NCBI GenBank assembly: GCA_049289295.1
Contig: JBATLL010000041.1
Location: forward strand, 1 to 64,000
Source: BOKV01 sp049289295
GTDB lineage: Bacteria > Pseudomonadota > Alphaproteobacteria > Rhizobiales > Rhizobiaceae
Direction: 5' to 3'
DNA length: 64,000 nt
This document shows, one piece after another, positions 25,764 through 34,921 of the stretch. Made by a program: the position numbers and the translations under genes. Position 1 is the first letter of the stretch. Each line of letters starts with the position of its first letter. The notes under the pieces were generated by a model. It saw only the letters and a list, made by a program, of their open reading frames with translations, was not told where the DNA came from and did not search any database.

Positions 25764-26846
25764 ATGACAGCCAACAAGCAGGATCAAATCCCGGTCACGG
25801 TACTGACCGGTTACCTGGGCGCGGGAAAGACAACTTTGCTAAACCGCATTCTCAGCGGGGACCATGGCAAGAAATATGCCGTGATCGTCAATGAATTCGG
25901 GGAGATCGGCATCGACAATGACCTCATCGTGGAGACGGATGAGGAAATCTATGAAATGAACAATGGCTGCGTATGCTGCACCGTTCGCGGCGATCTCATC
26001 CGGGTTGTGCAGAATCTGATGAAGCGAAAGGGCCGGTTCGACGCCATTGTTGTCGAAACGACCGGACTTGCCGACCCTGCCCCCGTGGCGCAAACCTTCT
26101 TCATGGATGAAGATGTAAGGGCGCGCTCAAGGCTTGATGCGGTTGTGGCACTGGCGGATGCAAAACACCTGTTGCTTCGCCTGCAGGATTCGCCGGAAGC
26201 TGAAGAGCAGATCGGATTTGCCGATGTCGTTCTTCTCAACAAGACGGACCTTGTCAGTGCGGCGGAACTGGAAAAGGTTGAAGCGGTAATCCGCCAGATC
26301 AATCCGACGGCGAAAATCCACCGCACCGAGCGCGCCAACATTGCGCTCACGGAGATACTCGACCGCGGCGCGTTCGATCTCGACCGGGCGCTCGAAAACG
26401 ATCCGCATTTCCTCGATCAGGAGCACCACGACCATGAATGCGGACCAGACTGCGATCATGATCACCACGACCACCATCACCACGGGCATGATCACGGCCA
26501 TCATCACCATGACCATGGCCACCATCACGGTCTTGATGCCCGCGTTCACGACACCACGATCGGCACGGTGTCGCTGACCGCAGGTGAGCTTGATCCCGAC
26601 CGCTTCTTTCCCTGGATCCAGAAGATCACCCAGATTGACGGGCCGGATATCCTGCGGCTCAAGGGAATTGTCGCCTTCAAGGACGATCCGGAACGCTATG
26701 TCGTGCAAGGCATTCACATGATTGTCGAGGGGGATCACCAGCGCGCCTGGCGGGATGGTGAAAAGCGCCACAGCCGCGTGGTTTTCATCGGTCGCAAGCT
26801 TGATCGCGAAAAGCTTGAACGCACATTTGCGGCCTGCGCAGCCTGA
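25764..26846 (+). CDS. COG0523 (CobW/CobW-C) metal GTPase with His-rich segment
   Basis: This 360-residue G3E-family GTPase is of the COG0523 group, metallochaperones and insertases for zinc, cobalt or related metals. Walker A GYLGAGKT is at 16-23, the metal-binding CVCC at 69-72, ETTGLADP near 98 and NKTD at 159-162. A His/Asp-rich stretch at 221-255 precedes the CobW C-terminal domain. Cobalamin genes are absent nearby, which argues against the CobW role itself. The next gene, a WD40 protein, starts inside its stop (TGATG), and a NicO-type transporter lies 3 kb downstream. The metal is most likely zinc, nickel or cobalt. Confidence 0.88.
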   Translation: MTANKQDQIPVTVLTGYLGAGKTTLLNRILSGDHGKKYAVIVNEFGEIGIDNDLIVETDEEIYEMNNGCVCCTVRGDLIRVVQNLMKRKGRFDAIVVETTGLADPAPVAQTFFMDEDVRARSRLDAVVALADAKHLLLRLQDSPEAEEQIGFADVVLLNKTDLVSAAELEKVEAVIRQINPTAKIHRTERANIALTEILDRGAFDLDRALENDPHFLDQEHHDHECGPDCDHDHHDHHHHGHDHGHHHHDHGHHHGLDARVHDTTIGTVSLTAGELDPDRFFPWIQKITQIDGPDILRLKGIVAFKDDPERYVVQGIHMIVEGDHQRAWRDGEKRHSRVVFIGRKLDREKLERTFAACAA

Positions 26847-27820
26847 TGCCGACGATAGCCAATGTCGATACCGGCACCCATGTGGAATGGGCCGGTTTCA
26901 TCGAGGGCATCGCAGTCCTGGCCATGGCTGACGGCACGGTAAGCACAGTGGACGGCAAGGAGCGCAAGTATGAAGCCAAGGATGGACTTTGCGCCGCGTC
27001 GCTGACGCTGGACGGCAAGGGACTGGTACTATGTGGTGAGGATGGCAGCGTATCGCGCTTCACGCCTGATGGCAGGGCGGTGACACTGCGCGAAGCAACC
27101 GGACGATGGGTCGATGCACTGGCATGTGGTCCAGGCGGTGCGGTTGCCGTTTCCAGCGGCAAGTCACTGACGGTTCTTCTGGGTGACGGCGCCGCGCGCG
27201 ATTTCAATCTCGAACGAAGCATTGAAGGCATAGCCTTCGCGCCCAAGGGCATGCGGCTGGCGCTTGCACGCTACAATGGCGTCGAGCTGGTCTGGGTAAA
27301 TTCCCAGGCTGGCAGCCAGTTCCTTGAGTGGAAGGGCGCCCACAACATGGTGAGTTTTTCCCCAGATGGGCGATATGTCGTGACCAGCATGCAGGAGAAT
27401 GCGCTGCATGGATGGCGTCTTGGAGACGGCAAGCACATGCGCATGACGGGCTACCCTACCAAGGTGAAATCCATTTCCTGGTCAGCGCGCGGGAACTGGC
27501 TGGCCAGTTCGGGAGCCCCGGCTGCGATTGTCTGGCCATTTTCCGGCAAGGACGGTCCAATGGGCAAGGCACCGAAGGAACTTGGTTCGATGGGCCAGGT
27601 CATGGCGACCAGGGTTGCGTTTCATCCACAGGAGGAGGTGGTTGCAATCGGCTATTCTGATGGCATGATCCTCGCAGTTCGGGTTGCGGACGGCAAGGAT
27701 GCGGTGTTGCGGCGCGGCGGCTTGGCGCCGGTGTCGGCCCTCAACTGGGACGGCGTCGGCAAGAGACTGGCGTTTGGAAGCGAAGCTGGCGAAGCGGGCA
27801 TCATCGACCTGACCGACTGA
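26846..27820 (+). CDS. WD40-repeat protein coupled to the COG0523 GTPase
   Basis: This 324-residue protein is made of degenerate WD40/beta-propeller repeats of about 40 residues, seen as recurring blocks such as FSPDGRYVVTSMQENALHGW and AFHPQEEVVAIGYSDGMILA. No signal peptide or membrane segment is visible, so it should be cytoplasmic. The ATG overlaps the stop of the COG0523 gene by one base, so the two are probably made together and may interact. Such propellers usually serve as binding scaffolds. Its own activity is unknown. Confidence 0.8.
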   Translation: MPTIANVDTGTHVEWAGFIEGIAVLAMADGTVSTVDGKERKYEAKDGLCAASLTLDGKGLVLCGEDGSVSRFTPDGRAVTLREATGRWVDALACGPGGAVAVSSGKSLTVLLGDGAARDFNLERSIEGIAFAPKGMRLALARYNGVELVWVNSQAGSQFLEWKGAHNMVSFSPDGRYVVTSMQENALHGWRLGDGKHMRMTGYPTKVKSISWSARGNWLASSGAPAAIVWPFSGKDGPMGKAPKELGSMGQVMATRVAFHPQEEVVAIGYSDGMILAVRVADGKDAVLRRGGLAPVSALNWDGVGKRLAFGSEAGEAGIIDLTD

Positions 27821-27848
27821 CACGAAATTCCGGAAAGCGGGAGAGATA

Positions 27849-28754
27849 TTGGACACTCTGACCAGAATGCAGGCTTTCATCGAAGTTGTGGATGCAGAAG
27901 GCTTTTCGGCTGCTGCGCGCAAGATGGGACGCTCAAAGGCGCTCATGTCCAAATATGTTCGGGAACTGGAGGACGAACTGGGCACGTTGCTGCTCAACCG
28001 AACGACGCGGCAATTCTCCCTGACCGAGGCTGGCGAAATCTACTATCATTCGTCAAACGAGATTCTGAACAGGATATCCGATCTTCAAGACAGCGTTCGT
28101 GAAGCAGGCAGCGGACTGAAGGGCAGGTTGCGGGTCTCTGCACCGCGATCCCTCACGGACATGGAAATCGGTCTGCCGATCGTGGAGTTCGCAGCCGAAT
28201 ATCCAGACATTTCACTTGAAGTCACGCTGGATGACCGGCTGGTTGATCTGGTCGAGGATGGCTATGACGTTGCCATCCGCATTTCCCGGCTCTCCGATTC
28301 AGCCCTTATTGCACGCAAACTCGCCGGCTTCGGGCTGGCACTTTGCGCATCGCCGGAATTCATCGAAAAGCATGGCAAGCCGAACCATCCGCGCGATCTG
28401 CCTGGTTTCCCTGCAGTCGTCGATACCAACTGGAAAGGGCGGGCAAACTGGATTTTCCTCGACGATGACAAGCGGGAAATCACGGTCACCGTCAATCCGG
28501 TGCTGGAAGTGAATTCCCCGGAAGTGGCGAAGCGGGCGGCGCTCGCTGGACTTGGACTGACCATGGTGCCCGGTTTTTCCGTCGAGGACGAAATTGCCAG
28601 CGGTAGGCTTGTCAGTCTCATGGCGGACCGGTTTCCAACAGGCAGCGGCATCTTTGCCGTCTATCCACACCGCCGCCATGTTCCAGCCAAGGTTCGCGTA
28701 TTCGTCGATTTCATGGCGAAATGGTTCCGGTTGAATTCCGCGGACATGGGGTGA
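27849..28754 (+). CDS. LysR-family transcriptional regulator
   Basis: This 301-residue protein has an N-terminal winged helix (about 1-60, with MQAFIEVVDAEGFSAAARKM and KALMSKYVRELEDELG) and a substrate-binding domain. The start is taken as TTG at 27849 because the family begins MDTLTRMQAF and GGGAGAG lies upstream; an ATG at 27870 would remove the first turn. It lies 28 bp after the WD40 gene and 65 bp before the DUF1007 gene on the same strand. The target is unknown; the flanking metal genes are candidates. Confidence 0.88.
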   Translation: MDTLTRMQAFIEVVDAEGFSAAARKMGRSKALMSKYVRELEDELGTLLLNRTTRQFSLTEAGEIYYHSSNEILNRISDLQDSVREAGSGLKGRLRVSAPRSLTDMEIGLPIVEFAAEYPDISLEVTLDDRLVDLVEDGYDVAIRISRLSDSALIARKLAGFGLALCASPEFIEKHGKPNHPRDLPGFPAVVDTNWKGRANWIFLDDDKREITVTVNPVLEVNSPEVAKRAALAGLGLTMVPGFSVEDEIASGRLVSLMADRFPTGSGIFAVYPHRRHVPAKVRVFVDFMAKWFRLNSADMG

Positions 28755-28819
28755 ATTTGCGCGCCACGAATTCTCCTTGTTCTGGCACCATGCATGTGTG
28801 AGCAACAGGAATGGGAATC

Positions 28820-29461
28820 ATGAGAAGGCTGGCAATCGCACTGATACTGGTGGCAGCGCCGATCTCCGGTGCCAATGCCCATCCGCACGTCATGGTCGAA
28901 GGCAATCTGGAGATTGTCCGCGATGGTTCCGGAAATGTCAGCGAACTGCGCCATGTCTGGCGTTTTGATGAACTGTTTTCATCAGATGTGCTGCTCAACT
29001 ACGATGATGATGCTGACGGAACGCTGAATGCTGAAGAATTGGCCGAGGTCGGTTCCACGGTTGGCAACTCGATCAAGGAATATGACTATTACACGCAGGT
29101 GCGGCTGGACGGGACGGAAGTGGAATTCTCCGACCCAGACAGGGTCATGGTCGACTACATGGACGGTCAGGTCCTGATCTTCTTCGCGCTCAAGCTGAAG
29201 GAAAGCCTGGCGGTCAATGGCAGGAAGTTCCAGGTCGCGGTCAGTGACCCGACCTACTATGTCGCGATGGAACTGGCCGATGAAACCGCAGTGCAGATCA
29301 GCGGCGACGGCACCGCCTGTACAAGCGAGATATTGCGGCCGGATTTCGACAAGCTCTACGCACAGAACCAGAAGACGCTGAGCGAGCAGTTCTTTTCCGA
29401 TTCCGAAGGCAGTGCGCTGGGCGATGAATGGCTAACCTGGGTCAACATACAATGCCAATGA
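28820..29461 (+). CDS. DUF1007-family periplasmic protein
   Basis: This 213-residue protein has a signal peptide (about 1-20, ending GANA) and a mature N-terminus HPHVMV typical of DUF1007, whose leading histidines may bind metal. Family members are usually encoded beside NicO/RcnA-type nickel-cobalt or zinc transporters, as here, where the transporter gene starts 10 bp before this stop. The ATG at 28820 is preferred over 28811 because AGGA lies at proper distance. Function is thought to be metal delivery to the transporter, but this is unproven. Confidence 0.85.
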   Translation: MRRLAIALILVAAPISGANAHPHVMVEGNLEIVRDGSGNVSELRHVWRFDELFSSDVLLNYDDDADGTLNAEELAEVGSTVGNSIKEYDYYTQVRLDGTEVEFSDPDRVMVDYMDGQVLIFFALKLKESLAVNGRKFQVAVSDPTYYVAMELADETAVQISGDGTACTSEILRPDFDKLYAQNQKTLSEQFFSDSEGSALGDEWLTWVNIQCQ

Positions 29462-30474
29462 TGAGACGAAGCCTTCCGATTGTGGTGGCACTCCTGTGTG
29501 TTGCGGCACTCTTCCTTCTTTCCGGTGAACTGGCCAATGCCCAGAACTCGCTTGGCCTGGGACGTCCAGAACAGGCGATCAAGCCGACGGGCTTCTTTGG
29601 CCCGATCCTGTTTTCCATCCAGCAGTACCAGCAGGAATTCTACCGTTCCATGACGAATGCGCTGAAGGCCATGCGCCAGGACGGGTCACATGTCTGGACC
29701 ATGGTGGGCCTTTCCTTCGCCTACGGCATTTTTCACGCAGCCGGGCCAGGACATGGCAAGGCCGTGATTTCTTCCTACATGCTGGCAAACGAACTGGCGG
29801 CGCGAAGGGGCATCGCGCTTTCCTTCGCCTCGGCCCTGCTGCAGGCTGTGAGCGCCATCGTGATGGTCTCGCTTGTGGTGTTCGCCCTTCGCGGAACCGG
29901 AATCCGAACTGACCGACTGACAGCCCTGCTCGAACAGGCCAGCTATGCCGGTATCACCCTGCTCGGGGCCTGGCTCCTGTGGCGCAAACTGTCTGGCGGC
30001 AAGGGACATGGCCATGTTCACGCAATCGCCCACAACCATGACCATGGGCATCAGCATTACCATATCCATGACCACGGGCATCACCATGAGAGTGGCGAAA
30101 CATGCGAGAGCTGTGGTCATCTTCATGCACCGGACCCGGCGTTTCTCGGCAACAAGAAGCTTGGTATTCGTGAGGCCTGGGGAGCAATCCTGGCAGTAGG
30201 GCTGCGACCCTGCTCGGGCGCGGTGATCGTGCTGACCTTTGCGTTCCTGAACGGATTGTATGCAGCCGGTGTGCTTTCGACGGTAGCCATGGCCATCGGC
30301 ACGGCCATTACCGTATCCATGCTTGCAGGCCTTGCCGTTGGTGCCAAGGACCTGGCAGTGCGGATTGGCGGGGCGGCTGAGAAAGGCGCTGCGGTCCATC
30401 GCGCGATCGAGATTGGCGGGGCAGCCATCGTCCTGCTGCTTGGCCTTACCCTGCTGATGGCAAGTCTTTACTGA
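29452..30474 (+). CDS. NicO-type nickel/cobalt (metal) transporter
   Basis: This 340-residue inner-membrane protein is of the NicO/RcnA-HupE-like family. The hallmark HAAGPGHGKAVISSY is at about 95-109, followed by several membrane segments. A cytoplasmic loop at about 184-226 is packed with His-Asp and ends in ETCESCGH. A second conserved segment GLRPCSGAVIVLTFAF is near 240. Start choices at 29452, 29458 and 29461 are all ATG, and the first is used. It overlaps DUF1007 by 10 bp and is convergent with the response regulator, overlapping it by 7 bp. Direction of transport and metal cannot be decided from sequence. Confidence 0.87.
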   Translation: MPMMRRSLPIVVALLCVAALFLLSGELANAQNSLGLGRPEQAIKPTGFFGPILFSIQQYQQEFYRSMTNALKAMRQDGSHVWTMVGLSFAYGIFHAAGPGHGKAVISSYMLANELAARRGIALSFASALLQAVSAIVMVSLVVFALRGTGIRTDRLTALLEQASYAGITLLGAWLLWRKLSGGKGHGHVHAIAHNHDHGHQHYHIHDHGHHHESGETCESCGHLHAPDPAFLGNKKLGIREAWGAILAVGLRPCSGAVIVLTFAFLNGLYAAGVLSTVAMAIGTAITVSMLAGLAVGAKDLAVRIGGAAEKGAAVHRAIEIGGAAIVLLLGLTLLMASLY

Positions 30475-31142
30475 GGTTCGCCAGCCCCCGGTCCAACACC
30501 CAACTTGCGTGCAATCACAGCCAACGCTGCAGCATTGCCGCCGCCAGTCTTTTCGCGGATGGAAGCGCGGTGGCTTTCAACGGTCCTGACGCTGATGCCC
30601 AGTTGTGATGCCGTTTCCTTGTTCGAATAGCCTTGCGATATCTTGCGCAGCACGTCGATTTCCCGGTCGGTCAGGCCGTAGGGGGCGGTGTGCTGCTGCC
30701 TTGCAGTATGGCGCTCGGTCAAGGCACCAGCGAGCCTTGCGCCCAGATAGGTCCCGCCACTTGCCACGGCCGCAATTGCCGCAATCATTTCGGCCCTTGA
30801 AACGTCCTTGAGGATGTAGCCACTTCCGCCCACGCGAAGCGCCTCCAGGACATATTGCTCATTGTCATAAATGGAGAGGAAAAGAATCCGCGATTGCGGT
30901 GATGCCTTGAGGATCTGTCCGGCGGCTTCGAGCCCGTTCATGCCGGGCATCGATATGTCAAGCAGTACGACATCGGGTTTGAGCTGTCCGGCCATGGCAA
31001 TCGCCTCGCCAGCCGAAGCGCATTCGCCGACCAGTTCGATGGATTCGGCAGTGCCGAGCCTGGCTCTGATACCATCACGAATGATGTCGTGATCGTCGAC
31101 CATCATCAGTCTGGTTGGCGTCTGTGCCGCCATATGGGTCAT
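30468..31142 (-). CDS. NarL/FixJ-type response regulator
   Basis: This 224-residue regulator has a receiver domain (about 10-125) with phospho-acceptor Asp62 in LLDISMPGMNG and a LuxR-type helix-turn-helix (about 155-215, LTDREIDVLRKISQGYSNKE and LGISVRTVESH). The start at 31142 is set by an ATGA overlap with the upstream kinase gene. The kinase-regulator pair faces the second TRAP operon across a 232-bp divergent promoter region, so control of that transporter is the simplest inference. Confidence 0.9.
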   Translation of the reverse strand: MTHMAAQTPTRLMMVDDHDIIRDGIRARLGTAESIELVGECASAGEAIAMAGQLKPDVVLLDISMPGMNGLEAAGQILKASPQSRILFLSIYDNEQYVLEALRVGGSGYILKDVSRAEMIAAIAAVASGGTYLGARLAGALTERHTARQQHTAPYGLTDREIDVLRKISQGYSNKETASQLGISVRTVESHRASIREKTGGGNAAALAVIARKLGVGPGAGEPQ

Positions 31143-32509
31143 GCTGCCTGTTTCCACTTGCTGGCGGGAAGCCTTATGTCGATCGACAGGCCGCCGCCCC
31201 TGGTATCGGCGAAGGCGATAGTGCCGCCAAAACTGTCCACACGCTCGCTCATGTTTCTCAGGCCAAGTCCGTTGTTCTGGCTCGTTCGTTTGCGCTTGCC
31301 GGCAGAAATGCCGCTGCCATTGTCCTGTATGCGCATCTGGACCTCGCCATCAACGCATTTCAGCGAGATGGCCACCCGGTCCGCATTTGCGTGCCGGGAG
31401 ACATTCGTCAGCGCTTCCTGGGTGATGCGGTACAAGGCGGTCTTTGCCTTTTCGGGGATGGAATCGCGCAAGCGGTCCGCATCGACGTCCACGGCAATGC
31501 CGCTCTTGGCGGAAAAGTCGCTGGCAAGACTGTTGATTGCTGCTGCGAGGCCGACATCGTCCAGGATAGAAGGCCGCAGGTCCATGGAAATGCGGCGAAC
31601 CTCGCCTGTCGCGTTTTCCAGCACGTTGATTGCGGTGGCCAGAGACTGGGTTGCCCGCTTGTTGCGGCCAACCAGTTCGGCGGCTGCGTCGAGACTGTAG
31701 CGAGCGGAGACGAGCATCTGGCTGATCCCGTCATGCAATTCCGTCGACACGCGCTTGCGCTCGAGCTCCTGGATGTCGACCAGTCGACTGGTAAGATCCT
31801 TCAGCCTCTGGTCGGCAAGCTTCTGCTCCGAAAGACGCAACCCTCCGATGGTAAGGCCCGACAGAATGATGGCGGCCAGGGTAAGCGCCAGGAGCACCCA
31901 ACGGGTTTCGCGGATGTTCCTCTGCAGCACATCTGTGATTGACGCGACCTGGTGGGTGATATCGTCAACATAGAGGCCGGAGCCCATCATCCAGTCCCAC
32001 TTGTCGAGATAAAGTGAGTAACCCAGTTTTTCCGCATCCGCGTTGATCGACGGCTTGTTCCATACATAGCGCGTGAACCGACCGCCCTGTTTTGCGCCCT
32101 CGATCAGTTCGCGAATGACGGGTTTTCCATTCGGGTCAGTCAGGTCGATCCAGTTCTTGCCAACCAGTTCCGGCAGTCTGGGATGGACGAGATTGGTGCC
32201 GTTTTCCTCGTAGACATAAAAATAGCCGTCCTGACCGAAAGTCATCTTGTTCATGATGCCGGTCACCTGGCTCTTGGCCAGCGGCGTTGATGACCAGCTT
32301 GAGGAATAGAATGGCTCGATGGCCGTCCGGGCGAGACTGACATAATTGCGCAGCTCGGTTTCCTTCGATTGCAGGATCATCTTCTCCACCGCGGCAATCT
32401 GCGCCTGGGCGAGGCGCTCCGACTGGAACGCGATAACGGCGATCATGGCCAGGGACACGGCGATGATCGGAATGAGTGTGGCAAGCAGAAGTTTGGTTCT
32501 CAGGTTCAT
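31139..32509 (-). CDS. Cache-domain sensor histidine kinase (HisKA_3)
   Basis: This 456-residue membrane kinase has membrane segments at about 8-28 and 203-223. Between them lies a single-Cache periplasmic sensor with GQDGYFYVYEENGTNLVHP (about 92-110) and VGKNWIDL. A linker precedes the HisKA_3 dimerisation segment with His259 in STELHDGISQML and a HATPase domain with DNGSGI. The ATG at 32509 places the first membrane segment at the N-terminus; a longer frame reaches 32584. Cache sensors of this type bind small carboxylates or amino acids, which fits control of the divergent TRAP importer. Confidence 0.88.
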   Translation of the reverse strand: MNLRTKLLLATLIPIIAVSLAMIAVIAFQSERLAQAQIAAVEKMILQSKETELRNYVSLARTAIEPFYSSSWSSTPLAKSQVTGIMNKMTFGQDGYFYVYEENGTNLVHPRLPELVGKNWIDLTDPNGKPVIRELIEGAKQGGRFTRYVWNKPSINADAEKLGYSLYLDKWDWMMGSGLYVDDITHQVASITDVLQRNIRETRWVLLALTLAAIILSGLTIGGLRLSEQKLADQRLKDLTSRLVDIQELERKRVSTELHDGISQMLVSARYSLDAAAELVGRNKRATQSLATAINVLENATGEVRRISMDLRPSILDDVGLAAAINSLASDFSAKSGIAVDVDADRLRDSIPEKAKTALYRITQEALTNVSRHANADRVAISLKCVDGEVQMRIQDNGSGISAGKRKRTSQNNGLGLRNMSERVDSFGGTIAFADTRGGGLSIDIRLPASKWKQAA

Positions 32510-32741
32510 TGTTTGCAGCCAGTTACCGGACTTGATCAGTGCCAAGATTAGGCTTTGAGACCGGGGTGCGGCAACGGGTAACACGGCGAGAGCCGAAGTT
32601 TTGTCCGATTCCTAGGTAGTTTTGCGGATTGTATCGGTACTTGCTTCCATTGCGAATTTGTCGTGTATTGCTTATCCGCTCACCCTTGTCCGGAGGCATA
32701 AGAGGTTCTCTGCGGGCTGTACCTTAACTGGGAGGAAAAAT

Positions 32742-33830
32742 ATGGATCGTCGTTCATTTATCAAGAAGGCTGGTCTCGGTGGCGCCACCGCGGTGGCTGC
32801 AAGCGCACTTGCTGCGCCAGCATATGCACAGGGAAAACGCAAACTCACTCTCGTCACGACCTGGGGCCGTGGCCTTGCGGGCGTGCATGATTCAGCGCAG
32901 CGTTGTGCTGACAGCATCACCGCCATGAGTGACGGACAGCTCGAAATCGAGCTGAAGGCAGCAGGCGAGCTCGTCGGCGCGTTCGAAGTTTTCGACGCCG
33001 TGTCTTCCGGCCAGGCAGACATGTATCACGGCGCAGACTATTACTTCGTCGGCCAGCATCCAGCCTTCGCATTCTATACCGCAATCCCGTTCGGCATGAC
33101 TGCCGGCGAGATTTCCAACTGGTACTGGAACGGCGATGGCATGAAGATGCATCACGAACTTGGTGAACTATTCAACATCAAGTCGTTCCTGGCTGGCAAC
33201 ACCGGCGCTCAGGCTGGCGGCTGGTTCCGCAAGGAAATCACCTCGCCAGAAGACTTCAACGGTCTCAAGTTCCGCATGCCAGGCCTTGGCGGCAAGGCAC
33301 TGGGTCATCTGGGCGCTTCCGTTCAGAACCTGCCGGGCGCAGAAGTGTACCAGGCGCTGTCCTCAGGCGCGATCGACGGAACCGAGTGGATCGGACCGTG
33401 GGCCGACGAGAAGGCAGGCTTCCAGGAAATCACGAAGATCTACTACACGTCCGGCTTCCATGAGCCAGGCGCGGCACTCTCGCTGGCAACGAACCTTGAA
33501 GTGTTCAACAGCCTGACGCCGGCACAGCAGAAGATCATCGAGATCGCAGCTGGCGAATCGCATCAGTGGACGCTCACCAAGTTCCTCGCGGAAAACTCCG
33601 CTGCACTTGCACGCCTCATCGCAGGCGGCGTACAGGCGAAGGAATTCCCGGACAGCGTCTGGGATGCGTTCGGTGCCGCGTCGCAGAAGGTTGCTGACGA
33701 AAACATGGGTGACGAGATCTTCAAGAAGACCTTCGAATCCGTGCGCGCCTCCATGGCGGCCTCGTCCAAGTGGGACAACCTGTCCGACGGTGCCTACATC
33801 CGTCAGCGCAACCGCGTTCTGGGCATATAA
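32742..33830 (+). CDS. TRAP transporter substrate-binding protein with Tat-type signal
   Basis: This 362-residue receptor is of the DctP superfamily. It starts with a twin-arginine signal (MDRRSFIKKAGLGG) that ends near PAYA-QGK, then the mature KRKLTLVTTWG. Features include TWGRGLAGVHDSA and GLKFRMPGLGGKALGHLG near residue 180, resembling receptors of the mannitol/chloroaromatic or 2-oxo-acid (TakP) class rather than DctP proper. GGGAGGA before the ATG supports the start. A strong hairpin follows the stop, before the small-subunit gene. Confidence 0.9.
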   Translation: MDRRSFIKKAGLGGATAVAASALAAPAYAQGKRKLTLVTTWGRGLAGVHDSAQRCADSITAMSDGQLEIELKAAGELVGAFEVFDAVSSGQADMYHGADYYFVGQHPAFAFYTAIPFGMTAGEISNWYWNGDGMKMHHELGELFNIKSFLAGNTGAQAGGWFRKEITSPEDFNGLKFRMPGLGGKALGHLGASVQNLPGAEVYQALSSGAIDGTEWIGPWADEKAGFQEITKIYYTSGFHEPGAALSLATNLEVFNSLTPAQQKIIEIAAGESHQWTLTKFLAENSAALARLIAGGVQAKEFPDSVWDAFGAASQKVADENMGDEIFKKTFESVRASMAASSKWDNLSDGAYIRQRNRVLGI

Positions 33831-33839
33831 GCCAAAACA

Positions 33840-33862
33840 GGGTGCCGCCATCGGCGGCACCC
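33840..33862 (+). terminator. Hairpin after the second TRAP receptor gene
   Basis: GGGTGCCGCC pairs perfectly with its complement (10 bp) around an ATC loop, beginning 9 bp after the receptor gene stop. No T run follows, so it probably stabilises the upstream mRNA or limits read-through to the permease genes. Its placement parallels the hairpins after dctP at 15975-16045. Confidence 0.7.
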
Positions 33863-33961
33863 CATCCCTGATGGCAGCGCAGAAACTTCGGGCTCACCCG
33901 ACCCCATGCACACGCATGTCTGGCGCCATTGCATGCCTTTCCTATGCTGGGCGGGGGTCCA

Positions 33962-34864
33962 ATGTTCGACGCAATAGTCTGGTTCCTATCCAACGTCGTC
34001 GCCGGTTTCATGAACCTGGCGAAGGTGATTTTCAATCCTTCCGTCTGGCCCAATCCATCCGATATGGAATCGGTCGCCCGGTTTGCCTATTACGGCGCGT
34101 CGGTCGAGTTCTTCTTCATCATTTTCGACCTTGCGGTCGTATTGCTGATCATCGGGATATGGCGGCGTCACGTCCTTTGGGGATTTGTTCGCGCCTCTGA
34201 AAAGATCAACAATACAATCGGGAGAATTGCCGCCTGGGCCGTGCTGATCATGGTGCTTCAGCAGGTCATCATCGTGGCGCTGCAGCGCATCTTTCGTGTT
34301 TCCGAAATCACCATCGCGCCCTTCGGCTTCGGCTTCACCAAGGATGTGAGCTGGTATGCCGAGGAACTCAAGCTTTACAACGCCATAGTCGTTGCGCTGT
34401 GCGCAGCCTACACCTTCATCCAGGGCGGGCATGTACGGGTCGACCTCATTTACAGTATCGTGAGCTTCCGCAAGCAGAAGATCATCGACATGGCGGGATC
34501 ACTGTTCTTCGCCCTGCCGTTCCTGACCATTGTCTGGCTCTATGGCTGGTTTTTCCTGTGGCGTCATCTGGTTCGCCCGCCGCTTGCCAGCAACTTCGAT
34601 CTCGAGCGCGTCGTGCGGACTTCCAAGGCACTGAAATGGGATGTCGAGACCATCGGCTTCTCGCCGAACGGCTTTGACGGCTACTTCCTGTTCAAGGTGC
34701 TTCTTGTCAGTTTTGCCGGCCTGATGTTCCTGCAGGCGCTGACCTTCTTCTACCGGTCACTGCTGGAATATATCGAAGGCGAGGAATCCAGGGACCGATA
34801 TCTGGACAAGGATTCCGACCAGGAAGCAGATGCAATAGCCAAGACCGCCGGGCATGGAGCCTAG
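33962..34864 (+). CDS. TRAP transporter small permease subunit, long form
   Basis: This 300-residue inner-membrane protein of the DctQ family has about four to five hydrophobic segments and the pattern GGHVRVDLIYSIVSFRKQKIIDMAG near residue 160, in which VRVDLI is the DctQ signature. It is longer than typical small subunits (160-200), with an N-terminal extension and a charged tail ending AGHGA. The ATG at 33962 follows GGGCGGGGG. Start sites up to 33929 are in frame. It pairs with the 784-residue large subunit downstream. Confidence 0.85.
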   Translation: MFDAIVWFLSNVVAGFMNLAKVIFNPSVWPNPSDMESVARFAYYGASVEFFFIIFDLAVVLLIIGIWRRHVLWGFVRASEKINNTIGRIAAWAVLIMVLQQVIIVALQRIFRVSEITIAPFGFGFTKDVSWYAEELKLYNAIVVALCAAYTFIQGGHVRVDLIYSIVSFRKQKIIDMAGSLFFALPFLTIVWLYGWFFLWRHLVRPPLASNFDLERVVRTSKALKWDVETIGFSPNGFDGYFLFKVLLVSFAGLMFLQALTFFYRSLLEYIEGEESRDRYLDKDSDQEADAIAKTAGHGA

Positions 34865-34921
34865 GCCACAAATCAGGTCGGCGTTCGAACCGGTCGGTAA
34901 CAATCGTAGCGGGGATATGAC

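Noticed and set aside
26400..26540. Short tandem-like CAC/CAT-rich stretch
   Set aside because: It resembles a simple repeat or CRISPR-like tract but is the codon pattern of the His-rich segment in the COG0523 GTPase.
30005..30130. Second CAT/CAC-rich stretch
   Set aside because: It is the His-rich cytoplasmic loop of the NicO transporter, not a DNA repeat element.
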